Shown in pieces: positions 43,186-52,658 of a stretch of DNA of 64,000 nucleotides. How positions within the stretch are numbered: position 1 is the stretch's first letter; every line of letters begins with the position of its first letter. The DNA comes from Thermopolyspora sp044507605 (GTDB taxonomy: Bacteria; Actinomycetota; Actinomycetes; Streptosporangiales; Streptosporangiaceae): contig JBIQJI010000007.1 of the NCBI GenBank assembly GCA_044507605.1, positions 62,001-126,000 of the forward strand, given 5' to 3'. A program made the translations under genes and the position numbers. A model generated the notes under the pieces. That model was not told the DNA's origin. It searched no databases and saw only the letters and a program-made list of their open reading frames with translations.

Positions 43186-44406
43186 GTGGAACTGACCGTT
43201 GTGATGCCATGCCTCAACGAGGCCGAGACCGTGGAAACATGTGTCCATAAGGCGTTGGCCTGCATGGCCGAGCACGGCATCGACGGCGAGGTCGTGATCG
43301 CCGATAACGGCAGCACCGACGGCTCGCAGCAGCTCGCGCGCGACGCCGGCGCCCGCGTGGTGCACGTCGACGAGAAGGGTTACGGCAACGCCCTGATCGG
43401 CGGCATCCGCGCCGCGCGCGGGCGCTACGTGATCATGGGCGACGCCGACGACTCGTACGATTTCACCGCGCTGCTGCCGTTCGTCGAGCAGCTGCGCGAT
43501 GGCGCCGACCTGGTGATGGGCAACCGGTTCAAGGGCGGCATCGCGCCCGGCGCCATGCCGCCGCTGCACCGCTACCTCGGCAACCCCGTGCTGTCGTTCA
43601 TCGGGCGGCTGTTCTTCGGCAGCAAGGCCGGCGACTTCCACTGCGGGCTGCGTGGTTTCCGGCGCGACTCGATCCTGCGGCTGGGCCTGCAGACCGGGGG
43701 CATGGAGTTCGCCAGCGAGATGGTGGTGCGGGCCACCCTGCAGGGTCTCGACGTCCGCGAGGTGCCCACCACGCTGTCGCCCGACGGCCGGTCCCGCCCG
43801 CCTCACCTGCGCTCCTGGCGCGACGGCTGGCGCCACCTGCGGTTCCTGCTGCTCTACAGCCCGCGCTGGCTGTTCTTCATCCCCGGCCTCACCATGATGA
43901 TCGTGGGGCTGCTCGCCGGCATCGCGCTCACCACCGGCCCGGTCACGATCGGCGCTCTCGCGTTCGACATCGACACCCTGGTCGGCGCGTCGGCGGCCGT
44001 CGTCATCGGCTTCCAGGCGGTGCTGTTCGCGCTGTTCACCAAGGTGTACGCCGCCGAGGAGGGCTTCCTGCCGGAGGACCGCCGCATCAGGCGGCTGGTC
44101 GACGTCATCACGCTGGAGCGCGGCCTGGTCGTCGGCGGGCTGCTCGCCCTCGCCGGCCTCGGCGGCCTGGTCGCCTCGGTGGTGCACTGGCAGGTCAACA
44201 ACTTCGGCGCGCTCGATCCGCGGCACGCGCTGCGCATCGTCGTCCCGTCGGCCACGGCGCTCATCATGAGCTTCCAGACCATCTTCGCCGCGCTGTTCAT
44301 CAGCATCCTCGGCATCCGCCGCACCAAGGAGACCCCGGCGGACATCGCCGCCTCCGCCGCCGAGGAGGCCGCCCAGGCCGTCAACCGCGAGACCGCGGCG
44401 CGCTGA
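43186..44406 (+). CDS. GT2 polyprenyl-phosphate sugar synthase with membrane domain
   Basis: This 406-residue protein has a DPM1-like GT2 domain (MELTVVMPCLNEAETVETCV, IADNGSTDGSQQLARDAGARVVHVDEKGYGNALIGGI, IMGDADDSYDF with the DxD motif, VMGNRFKGGIAPGAMPPLHRYLGNPVLSFIGRLFFGS). Four C-terminal helices follow from about residue 230. It should transfer mannose or glucose from a nucleotide sugar to polyprenyl phosphate on the inner face. GTG 43186 follows GAGGGG. It probably supplies PMT and the GT-C protein. Confidence 0.88.
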   Translation: MELTVVMPCLNEAETVETCVHKALACMAEHGIDGEVVIADNGSTDGSQQLARDAGARVVHVDEKGYGNALIGGIRAARGRYVIMGDADDSYDFTALLPFVEQLRDGADLVMGNRFKGGIAPGAMPPLHRYLGNPVLSFIGRLFFGSKAGDFHCGLRGFRRDSILRLGLQTGGMEFASEMVVRATLQGLDVREVPTTLSPDGRSRPPHLRSWRDGWRHLRFLLLYSPRWLFFIPGLTMMIVGLLAGIALTTGPVTIGALAFDIDTLVGASAAVVIGFQAVLFALFTKVYAAEEGFLPEDRRIRRLVDVITLERGLVVGGLLALAGLGGLVASVVHWQVNNFGALDPRHALRIVVPSATALIMSFQTIFAALFISILGIRRTKETPADIAASAAEEAAQAVNRETAAR

Positions 44407-44460
44407 TCTCCGGTTGTCCACAGGCCCCTGTTCCGCGAATATCGAGTTGGCCCGACCCCG

Positions 44461-44466
44461 TAGGCT
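44461..44466 (+). promoter_or_regulatory. TAGGCT -10 box, leaderless promoter of metG
   Basis: TAGGCT is followed after six bases by ATG 44473, with no ribosome site. metG should therefore be read from a leaderless or near-leaderless mRNA. Confidence 0.5.
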
Positions 44467-44472
44467 TGTTAC

Positions 44473-46263
44473 ATGTCTCAGCACATTCTGACCGCCGTCG
44501 CGTGGCCTTATGCCAATGGGCCACGGCACATCGGGCACGTCTCCGGATTCGGCGTGCCGTCCGACATCTTCAGCCGCTACCAGCGGATGGCGGGCAACAA
44601 GGTGCTGATGGTCAGCGGCACCGACGAGCACGGCACCCCGATCCAGGTGCAGGCCGACCGTGAGGGCGTGACGGCCCGCGAGCTCGCCGACCGTTACAAC
44701 GCGGTCATCGCCGAGGATCTCCGGGCCCTCGGCCTGTCCTACGACCTGTTCACCCGCACCACGACCCGCAACCACTACGCCGTGGCGCAGGAGATCTTCC
44801 TCGGGCTGTACAAGAACGGTTACGTCTTCCCCAAGACCATGCTCGGCGCGGTGTCGCCCTCCACGGGCCGCACCCTGCCCGACCGCTACATCGAGGGCAC
44901 CTGCCCCATCTGCGGCTACGACTCGGCGCGCGGCGACCAGTGCGACAACTGCGGCAATCAGCTCGACCCGGTCGACCTGATCAACCCCCGCTCGAAGATC
45001 AACGGTGAGACCCCGGTGTTCACCGAGACCGAGCACTTCATGCTCGACCTGCCCGCGTTCTCCGAGGCGCTCGGCTCCTATCTGCAGAGCAAGCAGGGCG
45101 ACTGGCGCCCCAATGTGCTGAAGTTCTCCCTCAACCTGCTCTCCGACCTGCAGCCCCGCGCGATCAGCCGTGACCTCGACTGGGGCGTGCCGATCCCGCT
45201 CGACGGCTGGCGCGACCGCAGCGACAAGCGGCTGTACGTCTGGTTCGACGCCGTCATCGGCTACCTCAGCGCCTCCGTCGAGTGGGCCCGCCGCACCGGC
45301 GACCCCGACGCGTGGCGGCAGTGGTGGCAGAGCCCCGACGCGCGCGGCTACTACTTCATGGGCAAAGACAACATCGTCTTCCATTCGGAGATCTGGCCGG
45401 CCATGCTGCTCGGCTACAACGGCGAGGGCGCCCGCGACGGGTCGCCCGGCTCGCTGGGCCGGCTCAACCTGCCCTCCGAGGTCGTCTCCAGCGAGTTCCT
45501 GACCATGGAGGGCCGCAAGTTCTCCTCCTCGCGCCAGGTCGTGATCTACGTCCGCGACTTCCTGGCCCGCTACGACGCCGACGCCCTGCGCTACTACATC
45601 GCGGTCGCCGGCCCCGAGAACCAGGACACCGACTTCACCTGGTCCGAGTTCGTCAACCGCAACAACGGCGAGCTCGTCGCCGCCTGGGGCAACCTCGTCA
45701 ACCGGTCGATCTCCATGGCGGCCAAGAACTTCGGCGAGATTCCCGCCGCCGGCGACCTCACCGACGCCGACCACGCGCTGCTGCAGCGCAGCCGCGAGGC
45801 CTTCCACGCCGTGGGCGCCGAGCTCGGCCGCTCCCGGTTCAAGAACGCCGTCACCGAGGCCTTCGACGTCGTCCGCGACGCCAACAGGTACCTTGCCGAG
45901 CAGGCGCCGTGGAAGCTGAAGGGCGAGTCCGAAAGGCAGCGGCAGGGCTCGATCCTGTACGTCGCGCTGCAGGTCGTCGACGACGTCAAGACGCTGCTCA
46001 CGCCGTTCCTGCCGGCCTCCTCCAACAAGGTCTACGCCATGCTCGGCGGCGAGGGCGAGTGGTCGGTGATGCCGGAGATCCGCCAGGTCGACGAGGACGG
46101 CGGCCCGTCCTACCCGGTGATCATGGGCGACTACGACAAGGGCGTGGCCGTCTGGGAGCACCGCCCGATCCGCTCCGGCACCCGCCTGGCCCCGCCGACC
46201 CCCCTGTTCGCCAAGCTCGACCCCAAGATCGTCGACGAGGAGCTGGCCCGCCTTGAAGGCTGA
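44473..46263 (+). CDS. metG: Methionyl-tRNA synthetase
   Basis: This 596-residue class I synthetase has HIGH at residues 19-22 (NGPRHIGHVSG), a zinc knuckle (CPICGYDSARGDQCDNCGNQLDP), the Met pocket GMDE-like HGT and WFDAVIGYLSASVEWA, and KFSSSR as the KMSKS motif. It lacks the C-terminal tRNA-binding dimer domain found in longer forms, as usual in actinomycetes. It overlaps tatD by 11 bases. Confidence 0.97.
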   Translation: MSQHILTAVAWPYANGPRHIGHVSGFGVPSDIFSRYQRMAGNKVLMVSGTDEHGTPIQVQADREGVTARELADRYNAVIAEDLRALGLSYDLFTRTTTRNHYAVAQEIFLGLYKNGYVFPKTMLGAVSPSTGRTLPDRYIEGTCPICGYDSARGDQCDNCGNQLDPVDLINPRSKINGETPVFTETEHFMLDLPAFSEALGSYLQSKQGDWRPNVLKFSLNLLSDLQPRAISRDLDWGVPIPLDGWRDRSDKRLYVWFDAVIGYLSASVEWARRTGDPDAWRQWWQSPDARGYYFMGKDNIVFHSEIWPAMLLGYNGEGARDGSPGSLGRLNLPSEVVSSEFLTMEGRKFSSSRQVVIYVRDFLARYDADALRYYIAVAGPENQDTDFTWSEFVNRNNGELVAAWGNLVNRSISMAAKNFGEIPAAGDLTDADHALLQRSREAFHAVGAELGRSRFKNAVTEAFDVVRDANRYLAEQAPWKLKGESERQRQGSILYVALQVVDDVKTLLTPFLPASSNKVYAMLGGEGEWSVMPEIRQVDEDGGPSYPVIMGDYDKGVAVWEHRPIRSGTRLAPPTPLFAKLDPKIVDEELARLEG

Positions 46264-47170
46264 CGTCCCGCCGCCGCCGATGGCGCTGCCCGCGCCGGTC
46301 TTCGACAGCCACTGCCATCTCGACATCATGGTCGGCGACCGCAAGGCCACCGACCACGACAAGATGGCCCGAGCCGCGCAGGAGCTGGCGGCCGCCGCCG
46401 CGCCCGCGAGCGGGGCCGCCACCGGGGCCGCCAAGTCCGCCGTGGCCTCGGCCCGGGTCGCCCGCATCCTCGCCGACGCCCGCGCCGTCGGGGTCACCCG
46501 CCTCGTCACGATCGGCTACGACCTGCGCTCGTCCCGCTGGGCCGCCGAGACGGCCGCCCAGCACCCCGACATCTACGCCGGCGTCGCGATCCACCCCAAC
46601 GACGCCCACGAGGCCACGCCGGAGGCCTTCGACGGCATCGAGGCGCTGGCGCGGCTGCCCCAGGTGCGGGCCGTGGGCGAGACCGGCCTCGACTACTTCC
46701 GCGACTGGTCGCCCAAGGCCACCCAGCACGCGAGTTTCCGCGCCCACATCGAGATCGCCAAACGCACCGGAAAGGCGCTGGTCATTCACGACCGCGACGC
46801 CCACGACGACGTGCTGAAGCTGCTCGCCGAGCAGGGCCCGCCGCCCGTCGTGGTGTTCCACAGCTTCTCGGGCGACGCCGAGCTGGCCAAGCAGTGCGCC
46901 GAGGCCGGGTACTACATGTCGTTCTCCGGGCCGGTGACGTACAAGAACGCCGGGTACCTCCGCGAGGCCGCCCGGGTCGCCCCCACCGAGCTCCTGCTCG
47001 TCGAAACCGACGCGCCGTACCTGCCGCCCACGCCGCACCGCGGCCGCCCCAACGCGCCGTATCTCGTGCCGCTCACCATGCGCTGCCTCGCCGAGGTCAC
47101 GTCGGTGCCGCTCGCCGAACTGTGCGACACGATCATGGCCAACGGCGAACGGGTCTTCGGTGGCTGGTGA
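46253..47170 (+). CDS. TatD family metal-dependent deoxyribonuclease
   Basis: This 305-residue TIM-barrel hydrolase shows the metal-binding FDSHCHLDIM, GVAIHPNDAHEA, the acidic AVGETGLDYFRD, ALVIHDRDAHDDVL, VFHSFSGDAE and the final LVETDAPYLPPTPHRGRPN. An Ala-rich insert after the first motif (residues about 45-65) is unusual. The TTG at 46253 inside the metG end is the assigned start; ATG at 46280 is possible and closer to the fold. metG-tatD-rpf is a common actinomycete order. Confidence 0.9.
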   Translation: MKADVPPPPMALPAPVFDSHCHLDIMVGDRKATDHDKMARAAQELAAAAAPASGAATGAAKSAVASARVARILADARAVGVTRLVTIGYDLRSSRWAAETAAQHPDIYAGVAIHPNDAHEATPEAFDGIEALARLPQVRAVGETGLDYFRDWSPKATQHASFRAHIEIAKRTGKALVIHDRDAHDDVLKLLAEQGPPPVVVFHSFSGDAELAKQCAEAGYYMSFSGPVTYKNAGYLREAARVAPTELLLVETDAPYLPPTPHRGRPNAPYLVPLTMRCLAEVTSVPLAELCDTIMANGERVFGGW

Positions 47171-47282
47171 CGTGATCGCGCCACCGTTTCCCGCCCGCCT
47201 CGCCCGGGTCATGCGAGGGCACAGGTTCGGCTGATCCGGTTGAGGCGCAGGTGACTCGGCCGCTACCGTCGAGCGCGGCGGC

Positions 47283-49025
47283 ATGAGGATCGACCATGGG
47301 GACGGGGGCCACAGGGTGACGCAACACGACGTGACACAGCACGACGTGTCATGGCGCTTCACACCATCTCATCCGATTCCGGCTCCCGCCCTCCCACCCG
47401 ACGAGGCCCCCGACTACCAGCAGCCCTACCAGCGGCAGGCGGACCCGCACGCCGGCGAGCCGGCCGTCCCTCCGGCCGACCCACCGGGTTCCATCGGCGG
47501 CCTGTCGGGTCCGCCCGGCGTGCCGGGCACCATGGACGGCGTGCCCGGTCCAACCGGGTTGCCGGGTCCCACCGGCGTGCCGGGTCCTACGGGCGGCCTG
47601 CCGGGTCCCACCGGCATGCCGGACCATGTCGGCGGCGTGCCCGGTCCCACCGGCGGCGTGGCGGGCTCCATCGAGGGCGTGCCGGGCTCTGCCGGTGTGT
47701 CGGCCCGGCCGCGACCTGCCCGCCCCACACGGCCGCGCCGCCCCCGGCCGCGCACCGCCGGGCCGTTACCCGAGGCCCCTGCGGCCCCCGACGCGACCAT
47801 CACCCCTGCCGCCCACCCGACTGTCGCCCACCCGGCCCCCGACGTGGCCGAGACGCGTCCGCGCAGGTTGGTGCGGCCCAGTAAGCGCGCACGACCCGCC
47901 GGGCCCGTGAGCGGGCCGGCCCCTGCCGCGGGCTTCGCCCCGCCGCACGACACGCCGGAGTACGACTCCGAGCCCGCCGAACCCGGTCCCGCGCCGGCCC
48001 CGCGCCGCCGTGGCCGGGCCCGGCGCTCGGCGAGGAACCGCCGTAAGACCGGAACCCGCGGCGCGGCGGTGGCCGCGCCTCTCGATCCCGCAGCCGCCGA
48101 CGACACCCTGCGGCCCGGCCCCGAAAGCGCCGAGCGGCGCCCCCGCCGTCTCGCCCGGCCCGGTCTCGCGTGGGCGGCCGTGACGGCGGCGCTGCTCGGT
48201 GGTGTCGGAGCCGGCGTGGTCACCGGCGAGGGCCTCGCCACCGAGGTCCATCTCATGGTCGACGGCGAGCCGATCACGACCCGCACGTTCGCCGACGACG
48301 TCAGGGGCGCCCTGGCCGCCGCCGGCGTGCGCTTTGATGGTGAAGACCACGTCTCCCCGGCCCCCAAGACCGCCGTGCGCGACTCCATGAACATCGTGGT
48401 GCGGCATTCCAGGCGGCTCACCCTCATCAAGGACGGCAGGCGGTACGTCCGCGAGGTCACCGCCCTCAACGTGGCCGACGCGCTCAAGGAGCTCGACATC
48501 GACGGCTCCCGAGCCGAGTTGTCGGCGTCGCTGATGCGCCAGATACCGGTCTCGGGGTTCCGGCTCAGCATGCGGACCGAGCGGCGTGTCGTCATCGTCA
48601 CCAGCGCCGGACGCCGTCGCGTCACCACCACCGCCGGAACGGTCCGCGACGTGCTGGCCGACAGCGGCATCACGCCCGAGAAGGGCGCGCGGGTCCATCC
48701 CGCCCTCGACAGTTTCCCCAAGGACGGTCAGGTCATCAGCGTCAGCCCGGCGCACACCGTGCCCGTCCAGGATTCCGTGGCCGCGCTCGACTGGAAGGGC
48801 CTGGCCGTCTGCGAGACCCAGGGCGACCCCAGGGCCGCCACCCCGCCCACCTACGGCATGTATCACATCAGCGTGCCCATGTGGCAGGCCGTGGGCGGCG
48901 CCGGCAAGCCCAGCGACTGGCCGGCCGCCGAGCAGACCTACCGTGCGCAGCTGCTCTATCAGCGGGTGGGGGGCCGCTGGCAGCAGCAGTGGCCGACCTG
49001 CGGCCCTCGCCTGTTCGGCCGCTGA
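47283..49025 (+). CDS. Rpf-like (RpfB-type) wall hydrolase with collagen-like arm
   Basis: This 580-residue type II membrane protein has a long cytoplasmic N-terminus of about 300 residues, a helix near 300-318 (LAWAAVTAALLGGVGAGVVTG), DUF348 domains (VHLMVDGEPITTRTFADDVRGALAAAGV, LTLIKDGRRYVREVTALNVADAL, VVIVTSAGRRRVTTTAGTVRDVLADSG) and a C-terminal transglycosylase domain with Glu511 in CETQGDPRAATPPTYGMYHISVPMW. The G5 domain usual in RpfB is not visible. Near residues 68-140 the arm carries degenerate Gly-x-y triplets (GVPGPTGLPGPTG). Related proteins resuscitate dormant cells by cutting peptidoglycan. The start is uncertain (ATG 47283, GTG 47317 or 47347). Confidence 0.85.
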   Translation: MRIDHGDGGHRVTQHDVTQHDVSWRFTPSHPIPAPALPPDEAPDYQQPYQRQADPHAGEPAVPPADPPGSIGGLSGPPGVPGTMDGVPGPTGLPGPTGVPGPTGGLPGPTGMPDHVGGVPGPTGGVAGSIEGVPGSAGVSARPRPARPTRPRRPRPRTAGPLPEAPAAPDATITPAAHPTVAHPAPDVAETRPRRLVRPSKRARPAGPVSGPAPAAGFAPPHDTPEYDSEPAEPGPAPAPRRRGRARRSARNRRKTGTRGAAVAAPLDPAAADDTLRPGPESAERRPRRLARPGLAWAAVTAALLGGVGAGVVTGEGLATEVHLMVDGEPITTRTFADDVRGALAAAGVRFDGEDHVSPAPKTAVRDSMNIVVRHSRRLTLIKDGRRYVREVTALNVADALKELDIDGSRAELSASLMRQIPVSGFRLSMRTERRVVIVTSAGRRRVTTTAGTVRDVLADSGITPEKGARVHPALDSFPKDGQVISVSPAHTVPVQDSVAALDWKGLAVCETQGDPRAATPPTYGMYHISVPMWQAVGGAGKPSDWPAAEQTYRAQLLYQRVGGRWQQQWPTCGPRLFGR

Positions 49026-49036
49026 TCAACCGCTGG

Positions 49037-50634
49037 TCAGCCGCTCACCGCCGACCCGTAGTCCGATGGCGTGATCTGCGCCGTCTTGCCCGGCCCTTGC
49101 GGAGTGGGCAGCCCGTGGTTGTCGTGTGCGACGGCCCCGCCGCCGGCGTCCCGCTCGTCCGGGATGCCCACCAGCAGCCGGTCGCCCGGGGTGAGCCCGT
49201 CGGCGCCGCCGACATCGGTCACCGACCAGCCGAAATGCTCGTACGGCCGGGAGTCGCGCTTGCGCTCCGCGATCAGGTCGCTCGGTTCGATGCCCGTCAC
49301 CGTCACCTCGCGCACCAGCCCCGACTCGGGTGAGCCGTTGCCCTGGAACGTCTCGAAGGGGCTGCCGACGGCCAGGCTCAGCACCCCGTGCGGGTTCCAC
49401 AGGGCCACGCTCCAGCCGAGCGCGGCGTGCTCGGCCGGCCGCACCCCGTCGAGGTCGTCGGCTCCGGTTCGTACGACGCGCAGCGGCGCCCTCTTCCCGC
49501 CCGAGGCGGCCTTGAACAGCTGCACCATGCCCGAGTCGGTCACCCCGGACGAGTCGGCCCCGGGCGCCCCGACGGCCAGGTATCCGGCGTCCCGCCATTC
49601 CGCATAGTCCACCGCGTACCCGAACATGTCCTTCTTGTGGACCGGCACGTCCTTCGTGCCGTTCTGCAGCTCCCACTTGTCGCTGGTGAAGGCGCGGTTC
49701 CCGCCCCGCTCACCGGCCGGCGCGACGTCGTACACCACCGTCACCGACCCCGTGTCGGGCACGCCGTGCCGCGTGTTCTGCCGTCCCACGCCATCGGTGT
49801 CCTCGAACGGCACGCCCACCGCGAGGTCGAGCCCGGCCCGCCCGCCGAGGTGACCCAGCGCCAGGGCCCAGCCGAACTCGTCGCCCGGCTCGCTGTTGCC
49901 GATGACCCCCTCGTTCTCCTGGGTCAGCCGGTCCAGCGCCCATCCCGGCCCCACCATGTGCCGCAGGTACACGGCGCCAGCGTCCGGCACCCCGTCGTCG
50001 TCCTCGAACGGCGCGCCGATCGCCAGCACGAACCCGGCCGTGTCCTTCGCCGCCGCCAGCGACCAGCCGAAATGCGCCCCCGCCGCCCGCGTCTTCGCCG
50101 GTGCCACGATCTTTTCCGGCGCGCCCGGCCGCCCGCTCGCGGCGCCCGAGAAGACGTACACCGCGCCCGCCCCCTCCCGGCCGCCGGGATCGGCGTACGG
50201 CGCGCCGACCAGCACGTCCAGGCAGCGGTCGTCGTCCACATGCCCGGTGCGCACCGACCAGCCGAACCCGTCGCCCGCCCGGCCGTCGGGGGCGGTCAGC
50301 GCCACCTGCCCGCCCGTGCCGGGGCCGTCGGCACCGCCGAGCAGCACATACGCCGCCCCGGCGCCCTGCCGGCCGCGCACGTCGGCGAACGGGTCGCCCA
50401 CCACCGCGTCATCGAAACCGTCGCCGTTGAAGTCGGCGTCGCTTCCCGAGGAGCAGTCCGCCCGTGCCGCCGCCCCCGCCTGTACGCCGAGCGGCGCCAG
50501 CAGCACCGCCGCCACGGCCAGGCCCGCGACGANNNNNNNNNNGCGGTCAGCGTCCATGCGAGGTAACTCGAGCTCAGCGCCAGGCCCGCGACGAGCAGCC
50601 TGCCCGGCCCGGTTCGTCCGCTCCGCTCTCTCAC
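49037..50634 (-). CDS. Secreted FG-GAP (integrin-alpha-like) repeat protein, interrupted by assembly gap
   Basis: This exported protein of about 530 residues is built of FG-GAP blades with Ca-binding DFNGDGFDDAVVGDPF, FGWSVRTGHVDDDRCLDVLVGAPYADP, FGWSLAAAKDTAGFVLAIGAPFED, FGWALALGHLGGRAGLDLAVGVPFED and further copies. It is predicted to be a seven-bladed extracellular propeller. The GTG at 50634 overlaps the kinase stop by four bases and begins a signal peptide (RLLVAGLALSSSYLAWTL). Ten Ns at 50533-50542 cut that region, and the blades lie in a different frame. A true gap length of 2 modulo 3 would join the two. Confidence 0.82.
50533..50542. other. Assembly gap (10 N)
   Basis: The run of ten Ns is a placeholder of unknown true length inside the signal-peptide coding part of the FG-GAP gene. 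The 16-mer GCCAGGCCCGCGACGA ends exactly at the gap (50517-50532) and recurs at 50579-50594, so a short repeat probably broke the assembly. Confidence 0.95.
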
Positions 50635-52427
50635 AGCCGCACCTCACGCCCTTTGCGCAGCACCAGCCGGGCGGGCGCGCGGTCGCGCGGCAGCTCGACC
50701 ACCACCACCCCGTCGATCCGGTCGCCGGGGTTCAGCGTCGCCGGGAAGTTCGTCGAGCCGCGCCCGGGCGCGTGCTCCCCGCCCTGGTCGTCGACCAGCC
50801 GAAGCCCGGTCGCGTCGTCGCCGACGGCCACCCCGCCGAGGTTCAGCATCGACAACCTGATCACGCACAGCACCCGGCCCTCGCCGGCCCGGACCCCGGC
50901 GTACTCCGTCGCCCCGCAGGCGGGCGGCAGCGGCACGAACGCCTGCACGAGCGGCCCGCCCAGCGCGACGCGGCGGCCGTCGTCGGGGCCGGACGCTACG
51001 GGCGGCCCCGCCACCGACGCCCGCCTGCCGGCGCGCCCGCCGTCCGTCGCTCCCGTGCCGGGCGGGTGCACGATGGCGAAGACCGCCGTGCTGATGCCGA
51101 TCGCGGCGATGATCAGCAGCACGGGGATCAGCCACTTGCGGCCCCGGGGAAGCTGATCGCCGGCCGCCTGGCCCTGCTCCCGCGCGACGTTCCGGCGTTC
51201 TCCCGGCCGTCCCGGGAGCGGGCCTGGGGTCGTCCGCGCCTCGCGCGGCCCGGGTCCCCGCACCTCGACGACCACGATGCGCTCGTCGGGCGCGTCACCG
51301 GCCCGCCGGTCGGCCCACCGGCCGGGCTCGGCGGGGCCCGGCCGCACCGGGTGCCCGGGCGGTGGCGCGGTGACCGGCGCCGACAGGGCGCCCAGCGGCA
51401 TCCGGCCCACCGGATCCGTCGCGTCGTCCGCAGCGACGTCCGCCGCGACGTCGCGCGCCGTGCCGTCGGCCGGGGCGGGGGCCGGGGCGGGTGCCAGGTC
51501 CGCCACGTTCTGCGGGGCCTGCCAGGACTCTTTGAGCAGCGACTCGTCGACGATCTCCGTGCCCACCAGGGTCGGCGGATCCACCCGCACCGGCATCGGC
51601 CCCCCGGTGCCCCCCACCAGCGCCAGCAGCAGTTCTTGGGCGGCCGGCCGCCGGGCCGGGTCCGCGTCGGTGGCGCGCCCGGCCAGCTCCAGCAGCGGCT
51701 CCGGCAGCGCGCCCAGGTCCGGCGGCCCGTTCAGCAGCCGCGCGGCCAGCGTCAGCGCGTCACCCGACCCGTAGGGGTGCCTGCCGTTGCCGGCGTACGC
51801 CACCAGGCAGCCCCAGGCGAAGACGTCGGCGGCCGGGGTGACCGAGTCGCCCCGCACCTGCTCCGGCGCCCACCAGCCCGGCGTGCCCAGCAGTTCGCCC
51901 GATCTGGTGAAGCTCGTGGTGGAGTCCAGCGCCCGGGAGATGCCGAAGTCGATCACCCGCGGCCCTGAGATCGATAAGATCACGTTGGACGGCTTGAGGT
52001 CGCGATGCACCAGCCCCGCCGCGTGGATCGCCGCGAGCGCCGCCGCCACTCCCAGCGCCACGCCCGTCAGCGGCCCGGGATCGAGCGCCCCGAACCGCGC
52101 GATCTGCCGCGATAACGGCAGCCCGGGGATGTATTCGGTGACCAGGTACGGCAGCCCGTCGTCGGTGTTTCCGTTGTCCAGCACCTGCGCCGTACAGAAC
52201 GACGCCACTTTCCGGGCGTTGTCGACCTCCGCGTGGAACCGTTCGGCGAAGCGCTCGTCGACCGTGTACTGCGGCTTGACCACTTTGATCGCCACCGGCC
52301 GTTGCGCCGGGGTCAACGCGAGGTAGACCGTTCCCATGCCGCCCTCGCCGAGCCGGCCCACCACCTGGTAGGCGCCGATCCGGACGGGGTCGTGGGGCCG
52401 GAGCGGCTCGGTGCCGGACCGATCCAT
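50631..52427 (-). CDS. Membrane Ser/Thr protein kinase (PknB-like)
   Basis: This protein of about 598 residues has an N-terminal kinase domain (GRLGEGGMGTVYLAL, VAIKVV with the ATP Lys, HRDLKPSNVILS, DFGISRAL, GTPGWWAPEQV), then a Pro/Ala-rich juxtamembrane stretch, one membrane helix (WLIPVLLIIAAIGISTAVFAIV) and an extracellular domain of about 150 residues (FVPLPPACGATEYAGVRAGEGRVLCVIRLSM, NPGDRIDGVVVVELP) with a DUF4352-like look. There are no PASTA repeats. ATG 52427 follows GGAGG. Its stop overlaps the FG-GAP gene, so the two are translationally coupled. Confidence 0.9.
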   Translation of the reverse strand: MDRSGTEPLRPHDPVRIGAYQVVGRLGEGGMGTVYLALTPAQRPVAIKVVKPQYTVDERFAERFHAEVDNARKVASFCTAQVLDNGNTDDGLPYLVTEYIPGLPLSRQIARFGALDPGPLTGVALGVAAALAAIHAAGLVHRDLKPSNVILSISGPRVIDFGISRALDSTTSFTRSGELLGTPGWWAPEQVRGDSVTPAADVFAWGCLVAYAGNGRHPYGSGDALTLAARLLNGPPDLGALPEPLLELAGRATDADPARRPAAQELLLALVGGTGGPMPVRVDPPTLVGTEIVDESLLKESWQAPQNVADLAPAPAPAPADGTARDVAADVAADDATDPVGRMPLGALSAPVTAPPPGHPVRPGPAEPGRWADRRAGDAPDERIVVVEVRGPGPREARTTPGPLPGRPGERRNVAREQGQAAGDQLPRGRKWLIPVLLIIAAIGISTAVFAIVHPPGTGATDGGRAGRRASVAGPPVASGPDDGRRVALGGPLVQAFVPLPPACGATEYAGVRAGEGRVLCVIRLSMLNLGGVAVGDDATGLRLVDDQGGEHAPGRGSTNFPATLNPGDRIDGVVVVELPRDRAPARLVLRKGREVRL

Positions 52428-52658
52428 GGCAGGAGCCTCCTTGTCCTCCTTCGCCGGCAACCTATCCACGCCCGCTTTCCGTCAGCTTGACGATCACTTG
52501 CCGCTCCCTCAATCATCCATCCGCAGTAGGCGACACACCCCCGATTCGCCCGACAGGCCGACGAAACGGTCCTTTTACTACTTGTCGCTACACCACCCGG
52601 CGGCGCTACGCCACCCACCGCACGGCGGCGCACCCCTCCGGTGCGGGACACTGGACGG

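Noticed and set aside
43138..46509. 1123-residue minus-strand open frame over the GT2 and metG genes
   Set aside because: It is entirely antisense to two well-identified genes and has a His/Gly/Ala-rich shadow composition.
47171..47282. Possible c-di-AMP (ydaO) riboswitch before the rpf gene, as known for some actinomycete rpf genes
   Set aside because: None of the conserved riboswitch core segments are visible in the 112 bases upstream.
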